DNA of 64,000 nt from assembly GCF_000550805.1 (NCBI RefSeq), contig NZ_CP004353.1:2170001-2234000 (forward strand). Reading direction: 5' to 3'. Positions within the stretch are counted from its first letter, which is position 1; every line of letters starts with the position of its first letter. This DNA is from Corynebacterium vitaeruminis DSM 20294. Its GTDB lineage: Bacteria > Actinomycetota > Actinomycetes > Mycobacteriales > Mycobacteriaceae. Of the stretch, positions 16,088 through 24,989 are shown piece after piece. The notes beneath the pieces are model-generated. The model ran no database searches and had not been told where the DNA came from. It saw only the letters and a list, made by a program, of their open reading frames with translations. The position numbers and the translations under genes are program-made.

Positions 16088-17611
16088 CTAGCCCTGCCAG
16101 CGATCCTTGTTCGCGGACTCGCGGGTGATTTCCTGGTCGTCGCCGAAGTCGAACTCGTCGATGAGCCCGCGGCGCACCTGGGAGGCGCGCTTGCGTTCCT
16201 GGGCGGAGCGGCGGGTCGTGTGCGACAGGCGGATGTCCTGGCCGCGGCCGGTCAGCGTCGGGTCGACGCCCGCGGCCGTCATCGGCTCCCACTCGAAGGA
16301 GATCGGGCCGATGGAGACGGTGCAGCCCGCCTTCGCGCCCGCCTTGTAGAGCGCCTCCTCCACGCCGAGGCGGTTGAGGCGGTCGGCGAGGTAGCCCACG
16401 GCCTCGTCGTTTTCGAAGTCGGTCTGGAGGATCCAACGCTCCGGCTTCTCGCCCGAGACGATGAAGCCGCCCTCGATCTCCGGGTCCGGGGTGATGTCGA
16501 AGTCGTGGCCCTTGCCGCGCGCGTCGACGGCCTTCGGTCGCACGACGATCTTCTCCGCCTTCTGCTTCGGGCGCTTGCGGCGCGCCTCCTGCACGATCTC
16601 CAAGAGCTTGTAGCGCAGCGGGTCGAGCCCCTTACGGGCCACCGTGGAGATGATGAACACCGGCCAGCCGAACTGCTTCTCGAGGTCGTCCTTGACGAAC
16701 TCCGCCAGCTCCTCGGCCTCCGGGATGTCCACCTTGTTGAGGATGATGATGCGCGGGCGGTCGCGCAGGTCGCCCAGGCCGGTGTCCTCGTCGAGCGCGC
16801 TCTGGTAGGCGGCCAGCTCGTTCTCGAGCGCCTCGATGTCGCTCGCCGGGTCGCGGCCGGGCTCCATCGTCGCGGTGTCCACCACGTGCGCGAGCACGGC
16901 GGTGCGCTCGATGTGCCGCAGGAAGTCCAGGCCCAGGCCCTTGCCCTCGGAGGCGCCGGGGATGAGCCCGGGCACGTCGGCGATGGTGAAGGTCTCGTGC
17001 CCCACCTCGACCACGCCGAGATTGGGCTGCAGGGTGGTAAACGGGTAGTCGCCGATCTTCGGCTTGGCGGCCGAGAGCACGGAGATGAGCGAGGACTTAC
17101 CCGCCGACGGGAAGCCCACCAGGCCGACGTCGGCCATGGACTTCAGCTCGAGGACGATGTCATGCTGCTCCCCCGGCTCGCCCTTGAGCGCAAACCCGGG
17201 GGCCTTGCGGGCGGCCGACGCGAGCGCGGCGTTGCCGAGGCCGCCGAAGCCGCCCTTCGCGGCGATGAACTGCATGCCGACGGTGGTCAGGTCTGCGAGC
17301 GTCTCGCCCTGCTCGCTGAGCACCACGGTGCCCGCCGGAACCTCGAGGACCAGGTCCTCCCCGCGCGCGCCGTTGCGGTGGTCGCCCGCGCCGTTCGCCC
17401 CGCGCTGCGCCTTGATGTGCGGGCGGTAGTGCAGGTCGAGCAGGGTGTGGACCTGCGGGGAGACCTCCAAGACGATGTCTCCGCCGTGCCCGCCGTTGCC
17501 GCCGTCGGGGCCGCCGAGGGGCTTGAACTTCTCGCGGTGGATGGAGGCGCAGCCGTTGCCGCCGTCGCCTGCCGCCAGGTGCAAGACCACCCGGTCTACG
17601 AATCGTGCCAT
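16088..17611 (-). CDS. obgE: Obg/CgtA GTPase
   Basis: A 507-residue ribosome-associated GTPase. The Gly-rich Obg fold is at the N-terminus ([16 protein letters not shown]), the G domain carries GFPSAGKSS (about residue 163), the switch [13 protein letters not shown] and NKVD, and the C-terminal OCT domain ends near residue 440 (ISFEWEP). A basic tail ([16 protein letters not shown]) with an acidic end follows. It lies after rpmA but is separated from it by a strong terminator, so it likely has its own promoter at 17612-17716. Confidence 0.96.
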   Translation of the reverse strand: MARFVDRVVLHLAAGDGGNGCASIHREKFKPLGGPDGGNGGHGGDIVLEVSPQVHTLLDLHYRPHIKAQRGANGAGDHRNGARGEDLVLEVPAGTVVLSEQGETLADLTTVGMQFIAAKGGFGGLGNAALASAARKAPGFALKGEPGEQHDIVLELKSMADVGLVGFPSAGKSSLISVLSAAKPKIGDYPFTTLQPNLGVVEVGHETFTIADVPGLIPGASEGKGLGLDFLRHIERTAVLAHVVDTATMEPGRDPASDIEALENELAAYQSALDEDTGLGDLRDRPRIIILNKVDIPEAEELAEFVKDDLEKQFGWPVFIISTVARKGLDPLRYKLLEIVQEARRKRPKQKAEKIVVRPKAVDARGKGHDFDITPDPEIEGGFIVSGEKPERWILQTDFENDEAVGYLADRLNRLGVEEALYKAGAKAGCTVSIGPISFEWEPMTAAGVDPTLTGRGQDIRLSHTTRRSAQERKRASQVRRGLIDEFDFGDDQEITRESANKDRWQG

Positions 17612-17716
17612 CTTTTCTTCCTCGTCACCTTCTGTCGGCCCGTCACCCGGCCTCGCGGGGTTCTCCCGCGTTTTTCTGTTTCATCCTACAGTCGTGTGGC
17701 AGCCGCCAAGCTGCGC

Positions 17717-17756
17717 AAACGCCCCCGAGTCCCGCACGCGGGTCCCGAGGGCGTTT
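17717..17756 (-). terminator. Terminator of rplU-rpmA
   Basis: Long hairpin AAACGCCC...GGGCGTTT with inner stem CCCGC/GCGGG, ending in GTTTGC on the minus strand, 23 bases after the rpmA stop. Confidence 0.8.
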
Positions 17757-17779
17757 ATCTTAAGGCTTACAGCGAAGGC

Positions 17780-18052
17780 TTAGGCCTCGGCAGCCTCTGC
17801 AGCAGCCGGAACGATGTTCACGGTGCGACGGTTGCGCTTGATGGTGAACTCCACCGCGCCGTCGGCCAGTGCGAACAGGGTATCGTCGCCGCCACGGCCA
17901 ACGTTCTCACCTGGGTGGAACTTGGTGCCGCGCTGACGGACGAGGATCTCGCCTGCGTTGACCTGCTGGCCACCGAAACGCTTAACACCAAGGCGCTTGG
18001 CGTTGGAATCGCGACCGTTGCTGGAGCTAGATGCACCCTTCTTGTGTGCCAT
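17780..18052 (-). CDS. rpmA: 50S ribosomal protein L27
   Basis: A 90-residue L27 with the typical start [16 protein letters not shown] and the conserved [20 protein letters not shown]27 reaches the peptidyl-transferase centre. The mature Ala2 directly follows Met, so no N-terminal prepeptide is present. 41 bases after rplU; one transcript. Confidence 0.98.
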   Translation of the reverse strand: MAHKKGASSSSNGRDSNAKRLGVKRFGGQQVNAGEILVRQRGTKFHPGENVGRGGDDTLFALADGAVEFTIKRNRRTVNIVPAAAEAAEA

Positions 18053-18093
18053 TGGTTTTCCCTCCTCCGGGAATGATCTAGAAGGCTTAAGCC

Positions 18094-18399
18094 TTACTTG
18101 ATACCGGTGATCTTGACCACGGTCAGCTGCTGACGGTGACCCTGACGCTTCTTGTAGCCGGTCTTGTTCTTGTACTTCATGATCTTGATCTTCGGGCCCT
18201 TAACGTGCTCGACGATCTCGCCCGCGACGCTCACCTTTGCGAGCTCCTCGGACTTAGAGGTTACATTTGCGCCATCGACGAGCAGAACCGGGGTGAGAGC
18301 CACGGAAGAACCCTGCTCACCCTCGATCTTCTCGACCTTGACGAGGTCACCTTCGGCAACCTTGTACTGCTTGCCGCCGGTCTTGACGATCGCGTACAT
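18094..18399 (-). CDS. rplU: 50S ribosomal protein L21
   Basis: A 101-residue L21 with [14 protein letters not shown] and the C-terminal signature [15 protein letters not shown]. First gene of rplU-rpmA. Its 215-base leader after rne contains a candidate promoter and a GC-rich fold (around 18425-18455) that may be an autoregulatory leader, which I infer only from structure. Confidence 0.98.
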   Translation of the reverse strand: MYAIVKTGGKQYKVAEGDLVKVEKIEGEQGSSVALTPVLLVDGANVTSKSEELAKVSVAGEIVEHVKGPKIKIMKYKNKTGYKKRQGHRQQLTVVKITGIK

Positions 18400-18544
18400 A
18401 CGAGGGCTACCCCTTATCTATTACTCGGGCCCGGGGCGCCAAGGGGCGCACCGAGCGGACGTAAAAACTTCTCTTAACTATTGCGTTTCAGGCGACGGTC
18501 CAGACCCCGCCTCGCACACACCGAAAACGGCTGCGGGCGAAAGG

Positions 18545-18573
18545 GATAGTCATCCTAAAACAGCGACTGTCAA
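18545..18573 (-). promoter_or_regulatory. Candidate promoter of rplU-rpmA
   Basis: On the minus strand TTGACA (18568-18573), a 17-base spacer and ACTATC at 18545-18550. The -35 is perfect; the -10 is weak. Confidence 0.4.
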
Positions 18574-18614
18574 AGACTACCCCTTTAGCACCGAAAAAGA
18601 CAAACCGCGCTATC

Positions 18615-21600
18615 TTAGCCCCTTCGACGCACCGCGCGCCTGCGACCACGCCCGGAAGCGGGCTTGTCACTTACGTCACTGGTGTCCGCTTTCGCCACAG
18701 ACGAGCGAGCGGAACTCTTCTTCACCTCGGTGTGTTCCTGCACCGCCGACCCGCCGCTGCGACGCACAGCGCGCCTGCGACCACGCGTTGGCTTTTCCTG
18801 CTTGTCGACGCCTACGGTTTCCGCCTCATTCACGATGGGCTGCGCCTCGGCCGCCGCCACCGGCTTGGTGGCGCGCTTCGCGCGGCGACGGCCGCGCGGG
18901 CGCTCGGGCTCCTCGGGGGTCTCCTGCGCCGGGGCCTCGTGGAAATCCTCGGGGCGCGGCGGGACGTCGGAAAGCGAATTGCCACGAACCTTGCGCTTGC
19001 GCCTGGGGCTCGCCTCGAACTCGGCGAGAGCGTCCTCGTAGGACTGGGACTTTCCTGCCTTCTCAACCTTTTCTTCGGCCGGCAGGTAGTCGGCGCCGCT
19101 AGGCTCGTCGGGGTCCTCCTCGTCGGCGCGCTCGACGGCGGCGTTGACGATGTCGAGCACCTCCGAGGTCTCCTCCTGCACCTCAGCTTCAACCTTGGCG
19201 CGGCGCGAGGAGCGCGACCCGCGGCGACGGCGACGCGGCGCGTGCTCGGTCTCCTCCGCGGGGGCCTCCTGCTCGACGACGACCGCCGCGGCGAGCTCCT
19301 CGATGCTCGGCTTGGCGGGCGCCTCCTCATGCTGCTCTGGCTCATCGTGGTGCATGGCCACCGCCGCCGGGTGCTGGGTGGGGTCCTGGTGACGAACCCC
19401 GTGCTGCTGCGCGGACTTGAACGGCGCGGCCTCGCGGTGCTCGACCGGGTCCTCGTGGATGATGACGCCGCGGCCCTCGCAGTGCTCGCACTCCGTGGAG
19501 AAGGTCTCAAGCAGGCCGGTGCCCAGGCGCTTGCGGGTCATCTGCACGAGCCCCAGCGACGTGACCTCGGAGATCTGGTGGCGGGTGCGGTCGCGGCCCA
19601 GGGTCTCCTTCAGGCGGCGGAGCACGAGGTCCTGATTCTCGGGCAGGACCATGTCGATGAAGTCGACGACGATCATGCCGCCCAGGTCGCGCAGGCGCAT
19701 CTGGCGCACGATCTCCTCCGCGGCCTCGAGGTTGTTGCGGGTGACCGTCTCCTCCAGGTTGCCGCCGGAGCCGGTGAACTTGCCGGTGTTGACGTCGATG
19801 ACGGTCATCGCCTCGGTGCGGTCGATGACCAAGGTGCCGCCGGACGGCAGCCACACTTTCCGCGACAGCGCCTTCTGGATCTGCTCGTTGACGCGGTGGA
19901 CCTCAAACGCGTCGCGGCCATCGTGCTCCTCGCGGTCGAAGTGGGTCAGCCGCTCGACCAGCTCGGGTGCGACCGACTGGATGTAGGCGTGCACGGTGTT
20001 CCAGGCGCGCTTGCCGTCGACGATGAGCTCGCTGAAGTCCTCGTTGAACAGGTCACGGACGACCTTGACCAGCATGTTCGGCTCTTCGTACATGGTCACG
20101 GGCTTGGCGCCCTTGGAGCTGGTCTCCTTGGCCGTGCGCTCCTGGATCTGCTCCCACAGGGTGTGCAGGCGCCCGACGTCGGCCGCGATGGCCTCCTCGC
20201 TCACGCCCTCGGCGGCCGTGCGGATGATGACCCCGCCGTCGCCCGGGACGACCTTGCGCAGGATCTCCTTCAGACGCTTGCGCTCCGGCACGGGCAGCTT
20301 GCGGGAAATGCCCGCCGAGCGCCCGCCCGGGACGTAAACCAGGTAGCGGCCCGCGAGCGAGATCTGCGTGGTCAGGCGCGCGCCCTTGTGCCCGATCGGG
20401 TCCTTGGAGACCTGCACCAGCACCTGGTCGCCCGACTTCAACGCCTGCTCGATGCGGCGGTTCTTGCCGCCCAGACCAGCCTTGCGCCAGTTGACCTCGC
20501 CGGCGTAGAGCACGCCGTTGCGGCCCTTTCCGATGTCGATGAACGCCGCCTCCATGCTCGGCAGCACGTTCTGCACGCGGCCCAGGTAGATGTTGCCCAC
20601 CATCGACGACTGCGTGTCCGAGGTGACGAAGTGCTCGACCAGCATGTCGTCCTCGAGCACGCCGACCTGGGTGACAAGACCCGGGTGGTCGATGCGCTCA
20701 CGCTCGCGCACCACCATGGTGCGCTTGACGGACTCGCGGCGCGCCAAGAACTCGGCCTCGGAGACGACGTGGCGCTTCTTGCGGGACTCCTCGCGCAGCT
20801 CGACGCGGCGGCGGCGCTGCGCCTCCAGCCTCGTCGAGCCCTTGATCGCCAGCGGCTCCTCGATGGGGGCCTCTTCCTCGGCGTGCTCGGCCTCCTCGGC
20901 GCCGCGCCCGCGGCTGGTGCCTCGGCGACCGCGGCGGCGCTTGCGCGAAGAATCCTCGTCGGCGGGTTCTTCGTGCTCCTCGTCCTCGTCCGCGTAGTCG
21001 GAGGGCTCGTCGGCGGCCGGGGCCTCGACGACGGTCGGCGCGATAAACAGCGGGGTGGCGAAGCTCGTCTGGGCGGGCGCCGGGGTGATCTCCGGGGTCA
21101 CGTCCTCGAGCGGCTCGGCGTCCTTTTCCTCCTCGACCTCCTCGAGGAACTCGGAGGCGACTCCCTCGGGTGCCTCGTCGGACTGGTCCTCGCTGAAGTC
21201 GAAGTCCTCGTCCGACTCCTCGGTGCCCACGAGCAGGCCGTTGCCGAGGCGCTCCTCGATGTCCTTGGCCACCTTCTCCTCGATCTGGTGGATCTCGTTC
21301 TCGACGTTCTTCTCCACGCGGTGACGCAGCTTGTCCTCGTCGACGGGGGCGTCCTCCTCAGGTGTTGCCTGCTGCAGCTCCCGGTTGACCTTTTCTTCGA
21401 TCTGCGCGATCTCGTTGTCGACGTTCTTGCGCACGCGGTAGCGCAGCCGCTCCTCGTCCTGCGGCTCCGGGGCCTCCGAATCCTCGGCGGCGTAGGCGCC
21501 GAGGACCTTCTGCGCCTCCTCGAACGTGATGTTCGACTGCGCCACCTTGTTAATGCCCTGCTCCTTGAGCACGGAAACCACCTCGCGGGCGGTCACGCCC

Positions 21601-21722
21601 AGCTGCTTGGCGAGCGCGGACACGCGCATCTTCTCCGGCAGGTTTCCTGCGAGCTGCTCCAGCACGGGGCGCTCCACTGCGCTGCGCACGCTTTCCGACG
21701 CGGACGATTCAGCCACGGCCAT
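18615..21722 (-). CDS. rne: Ribonuclease E/G
   Basis: A 1035-residue RNase E/G for rRNA processing and mRNA decay. Order of parts: an N-terminal helical domain (residues 15-75, KMRVSALAKQLGVTAREV) resembling the IF2 N-terminal domain; two copies of LRxRVxKNVxNEIxQIEEKV near residues 90-150; a long acidic linker; a basic patch (KRRRGRRGTSRG); the S1 and catalytic domains from about residue 345, with IDVNTGKFTG near 643 and VVDFIDM near 684; the Zn-link CEHC near 748; then a long acidic/basic C-terminal tail ending in RGRRRAVRR repeats. The catalytic core is in the middle, as in other actinobacteria. A motif copy at 18800 encodes GVDKQ in the tail. Confidence 0.95.
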   Translation of the reverse strand: MAVAESSASESVRSAVERPVLEQLAGNLPEKMRVSALAKQLGVTAREVVSVLKEQGINKVAQSNITFEEAQKVLGAYAAEDSEAPEPQDEERLRYRVRKNVDNEIAQIEEKVNRELQQATPEEDAPVDEDKLRHRVEKNVENEIHQIEEKVAKDIEERLGNGLLVGTEESDEDFDFSEDQSDEAPEGVASEFLEEVEEEKDAEPLEDVTPEITPAPAQTSFATPLFIAPTVVEAPAADEPSDYADEDEEHEEPADEDSSRKRRRGRRGTSRGRGAEEAEHAEEEAPIEEPLAIKGSTRLEAQRRRRVELREESRKKRHVVSEAEFLARRESVKRTMVVRERERIDHPGLVTQVGVLEDDMLVEHFVTSDTQSSMVGNIYLGRVQNVLPSMEAAFIDIGKGRNGVLYAGEVNWRKAGLGGKNRRIEQALKSGDQVLVQVSKDPIGHKGARLTTQISLAGRYLVYVPGGRSAGISRKLPVPERKRLKEILRKVVPGDGGVIIRTAAEGVSEEAIAADVGRLHTLWEQIQERTAKETSSKGAKPVTMYEEPNMLVKVVRDLFNEDFSELIVDGKRAWNTVHAYIQSVAPELVERLTHFDREEHDGRDAFEVHRVNEQIQKALSRKVWLPSGGTLVIDRTEAMTVIDVNTGKFTGSGGNLEETVTRNNLEAAEEIVRQMRLRDLGGMIVVDFIDMVLPENQDLVLRRLKETLGRDRTRHQISEVTSLGLVQMTRKRLGTGLLETFSTECEHCEGRGVIIHEDPVEHREAAPFKSAQQHGVRHQDPTQHPAAVAMHHDEPEQHEEAPAKPSIEELAAAVVVEQEAPAEETEHAPRRRRRGSRSSRRAKVEAEVQEETSEVLDIVNAAVERADEEDPDEPSGADYLPAEEKVEKAGKSQSYEDALAEFEASPRRKRKVRGNSLSDVPPRPEDFHEAPAQETPEEPERPRGRRRAKRATKPVAAAEAQPIVNEAETVGVDKQEKPTRGRRRAVRRSGGSAVQEHTEVKKSSARSSVAKADTSDVSDKPASGRGRRRAVRRRG
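18800..18817 (+). repeat. Extended dispersed motif inside rne
   Basis: Exact core followed by CCTACGG and preceded by TTTTCCT. In the rne frame it is read as VGVDKQ in the low-complexity tail, where an insertion would be tolerated. Confidence 0.8.
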
Positions 21723-22008
21723 CTCCCTATATTTATTTGTCCACCCCGCCTACTCCGGGCGCAGGCTGCGGATCGTTCAGGCAGCCGCCGCCACACGAAG
21801 TCAAGGGGTGAGACTCTCGTTGTGAACACTCTCAATTGCATAAGAGGGCGCAAGGTCCAGCGATCCAACACGCCGGCATAACCAGCATGGAGCGAACCGA
21901 ACGCCCACTTGCGCCCATTGTCTCACACTTTGGCCCGACCTCGCGCCCACCCCCGGCGTGTCCGCCCCGCGCTGGGCGAGGCAGACGCCGCCGATAGGCG
22001 TCGGAAAG

Positions 22009-24891
22009 CTAGAGCAACTCGTTGAGGACCTCCGCGACGTGCTTGGCGCGCACGCCCGTACCCTGCTCGATCTGCGTGCGGCAGGAGAAGCCGTCCGCGA
22101 TGACCTGGTCGCCGCGCGCGGCCGCCTCCCGGACCCGGGGGAACAGCTCGCGCTCGCCGAGGGCCAGCGACATCTCGGCGTGCCCCTTCTCGAAGCCCCA
22201 GTTTCCCGCCAGCCCGCAGCAACCGGTGGCGATCTGCTCCTCGTCGAAGCCGAGCGCCTCGAGGATCAGCCGGGAGTCCTCGTTGTGGCCGAGCGAGCGC
22301 TCGTGGCAGTGCACCTGGGTGAGCGCGCGGAAGTCGCCAGGGACGATTTCGCCGCGGTCGACCTTCTCCTTCAGCAGCGGCGCGACGAAGCCGGAGAAGC
22401 TCACCGTCGCCTTAGCCAGCCGCACCAGGTCCGGGTTGTCGTTGAGCTCGGTCATCTCCTTTTGGAGCATCACGGTGCAGCTCGGCTCGACGCCGACGAC
22501 CGTGAGCCCGCGGTCGAGGTAGGGCTTCATCGCCTTCGCGGTGTGCTCGAGCACGCGCTTGGCCACGCCGAGTTGCCCGGTCGAATGCCAGGTCAGCCCG
22601 CAGCAGACGAATTCCTGCGGGATCTCTACCGTGTAGCCCAGCTTCTCGAGCACCTCCACCGCCGCCGTCGCGGGCGCGGTCCCCAGCGAGGAGTTGAAGG
22701 AGTCGGGCCACAGAACGACGGTCTTTTGCTTGTCGACGCCCGCGCTCGTATGCGTTTTATCCCACTTTCGCAGCGACGTATGCGCAAAGTGTATGAGCGG
22801 CCTGCGGGAATCCAGTCCGCCGACCCGCGCGATGAGCGTGGAGAGGTGCTTGGCCCCCATCGCCCAGTCGATGACCGTGGGCACGACCGGGATCTTGTGG
22901 GCGACGAACCCGGTCAGCGGCAGCCAACCCATCATGTAGTGCGCCATGGGGCGCACCTTGCCCTTGTAGTGCTCGTGGAGGAACTCCGCCTTGTAGGTGG
23001 CCATGTCGACGTTGACCGGGCACTCGCTCACGCACGCCTTGCACGACAGGCACAGGTCCAGCGACTCGGCCACCTCCTTCGAGGCGAAGCCGTCGGGAAG
23101 CGACTGCCCGCGGAACATCTCCGACAGCAGGCGTGCGCGGCCGCGGGTCGACAGCGTCTCGTCGCCGGTGATCTGGAAGCTCGGGCACATCGCCCCCTGC
23201 TCGGAGCGGCAGGCGGACACGCCCACGCAGCGGTTGACCGCGTTGACGAACGAGCCCTTGTCGCGCGGGAAGTGGTGCACCGGGGTGATCTCGTGGGCGC
23301 GCTGCCCCGGGCCCATGCGCAGGCCCTGGGTCACCGGGTCGGCCCAGACGAGCACGCCGGGGTTGAACACGCGCTCGGGGTCGAAGATGAGCTTGAAGCG
23401 CTCGAACAGCGCGCGCATCTTAGAGGAGTACATGCGGTCGAGCAGCTCGGAGCGGGCGCGCCCGTCGCCGTGCTCGCCGGACAGCGAGCCGTCATAGGAG
23501 GTGACCAGGTCGGCGGCGTCCTTCATGAAGGAGTAGAAGCGCTCCACTCCCTTGTCCGTGCCGAAGTCGAAGGAGATGCGCACGTGCACGCACCCCTCGC
23601 CGAAGTGCCCGAACGGGATGCCGCGCAGGCCGTAGCGGTCCATGAGCGCGTAGAGGTCGCGCAGGTAACTGGCGAGGTTCTCCGGCGGGACGGCGGAGTC
23701 CTCCCAGTTGGGCCAGGCCTCGCCGCCGTCGGGAAGCCTCGTCACGATGCCCGCCGACGCCTCGCGGATGCGCCACAACTCCCGCATCTCCTGCGGGTCG
23801 GTGACCACGATCGTATCGACCGTGGGCACCGCCTCCGCCACCTCGTGGGCCAGCCGCGTGGCCTCCTCGAGGTTGTCCGCGCCGACCTCGCAGTACAACC
23901 ACCCGCCGGCGGGGATGCCCTTGCGGTTGCCGGGCAGGTTACCGCCCGCGGATTCCTGGCCGACCTTGCTGCGCAGCGCGTCGAGCAGGTCGCCGCCCAT
24001 GCCCTCGATCGTGGCGACGTGGGGCAGGCGCAGCCTCGGCGCCGCGGCCGCCGCGTCGAAGACGGTGTCGAAGGCGAGCACGGCCAGCGCCTTGGCCTTA
24101 GGCACCTTGACGAGCTTGACGGTCAGCTGCGTGATGATCCCGAGCGTGCCCTCCGACCCGGCCACCGCCTTCGCGGCGTCGAAGCCGTGCTCGTCGAGCA
24201 GGTAGTGCAGCCCGTAGCCGGACACCTGCCGGGGAAAACGCCCCAGCTCCTGGCGGATGAGCTCCTCGTTGCCGCGGACCAGCCCGCGCAGGGCCTGGTC
24301 GATGTCGGGGTCGCTCGCGCCTCCCTTCGACAGCGTCACCGTACGGCCGTCGGCAAGCAAAAGCGTGACATCGACGAGGTTCTCCGCCGCCGTGCCCCAC
24401 GCGACCGAGTGCGAGCCGCAGGCGTTGTTGGCCACCATGCCGCCCACGGTGCACCGCGAGTGCGTCGACGGGTCGGGCCCGTAGGTGAGCCCGTACTCGC
24501 TCACCGCGTCGCGCAGGGCGTCACAGACGACGCCGGGTTCCACCGTTGCCGTTTGCTTGTCGACGTCTATAGCCAGGATCCGCGAGAAGTAGCGGGAGGT
24601 ATCGACGATGAGCCCCTCCCCGATCGCGTTGCCCGCCACCGAGGTGCCGCCGCCCCGGCCGACGATCGGCCACCCGTGCGCGCGGGCGACGTCAACGGCG
24701 TCGCGGACCTCCTCAAAAGTCTTGGGCTCCGCGACGGCCGCCGGCACGCGCCGGAAGATGGAGGCGTCGCTGACGTAGGCGGCGCGGGTGGTCATGTCGG
24801 TGCGCAGCCCGGCGCGCGCGTGCTTGGAGTAGACACTGGGGTCAAGGCGCGTGAACTGGGTCGTGTGCTCGATTGCTGGCTGGGAATTCAT
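22009..24891 (-). CDS. FAD- and Fe-S-containing D-2-hydroxyacid (D-lactate/glycolate-type) dehydrogenase fusion
   Basis: A 960-residue protein that joins a GlcD/Dld-like FAD enzyme to a GlcF-like iron-sulfur unit. The FAD-binding PCMH domain has VGRGGGTSVAGNAIGEGL and MVANNACGSHSV; the FAD-oxidase C domain follows (GHFGEGCVHVRISFDFG, HGDGRARSELLD). Near residues 585-625 is the ferredoxin-like cluster with CLSCKACVSECPV, preceded by CVGVSACRSEQGAMCPS. Two cysteine-rich CCG motifs (FVCCGLTWH about 762; TGCCGLAGNWG about 895) complete the heterodisulfide-reductase-like end. It probably oxidises D-lactate or a related 2-hydroxyacid and feeds electrons to the quinone pool; exact substrate unknown. 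Three motif copies lie inside, two encoding VDKQ. Confidence 0.87.
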   Translation of the reverse strand: MNSQPAIEHTTQFTRLDPSVYSKHARAGLRTDMTTRAAYVSDASIFRRVPAAVAEPKTFEEVRDAVDVARAHGWPIVGRGGGTSVAGNAIGEGLIVDTSRYFSRILAIDVDKQTATVEPGVVCDALRDAVSEYGLTYGPDPSTHSRCTVGGMVANNACGSHSVAWGTAAENLVDVTLLLADGRTVTLSKGGASDPDIDQALRGLVRGNEELIRQELGRFPRQVSGYGLHYLLDEHGFDAAKAVAGSEGTLGIITQLTVKLVKVPKAKALAVLAFDTVFDAAAAAPRLRLPHVATIEGMGGDLLDALRSKVGQESAGGNLPGNRKGIPAGGWLYCEVGADNLEEATRLAHEVAEAVPTVDTIVVTDPQEMRELWRIREASAGIVTRLPDGGEAWPNWEDSAVPPENLASYLRDLYALMDRYGLRGIPFGHFGEGCVHVRISFDFGTDKGVERFYSFMKDAADLVTSYDGSLSGEHGDGRARSELLDRMYSSKMRALFERFKLIFDPERVFNPGVLVWADPVTQGLRMGPGQRAHEITPVHHFPRDKGSFVNAVNRCVGVSACRSEQGAMCPSFQITGDETLSTRGRARLLSEMFRGQSLPDGFASKEVAESLDLCLSCKACVSECPVNVDMATYKAEFLHEHYKGKVRPMAHYMMGWLPLTGFVAHKIPVVPTVIDWAMGAKHLSTLIARVGGLDSRRPLIHFAHTSLRKWDKTHTSAGVDKQKTVVLWPDSFNSSLGTAPATAAVEVLEKLGYTVEIPQEFVCCGLTWHSTGQLGVAKRVLEHTAKAMKPYLDRGLTVVGVEPSCTVMLQKEMTELNDNPDLVRLAKATVSFSGFVAPLLKEKVDRGEIVPGDFRALTQVHCHERSLGHNEDSRLILEALGFDEEQIATGCCGLAGNWGFEKGHAEMSLALGERELFPRVREAAARGDQVIADGFSCRTQIEQGTGVRAKHVAEVLNELL
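22728..22738 (+). repeat. Dispersed motif core GCTTGTCGACG
   Basis: Exact core with T-rich left flank (GTCTTTT), inside the FAD/Fe-S dehydrogenase, read as GVDKQ between its Fe-S and CCG parts. Confidence 0.7.
24555..24573 (+). repeat. Extended dispersed motif, diverged
   Basis: Exact core followed by TCTATAGC (consensus CCTACGGC) with GTTT on the left, in the FAD domain, read as DVDKQ. Confidence 0.65.
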
Positions 24892-24989
24892 GGCGGGGCA
24901 CCCACTCTCGAAAAGAACCGGTTACCTCTCAGCGTAGTAACTTCCTCGTTCCCCGGCGCCGGCTTGAGCTGGGAGTTTTCCTGAATCGT

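Noticed and set aside
15689-18076. 795-codon plus-strand frame opposite proB/obg/rpmA
   Set aside because: Antisense to three well-recognised genes; no domain sense.
18732-21881. 1049-codon plus-strand frame opposite rne
   Set aside because: Shadow frame of rne; Leu/Arg/Val low-complexity translation.
21958-24984. 1008-codon plus-strand frame opposite the FAD/Fe-S dehydrogenase
   Set aside because: Antisense shadow; the minus-strand product has all expected motifs.
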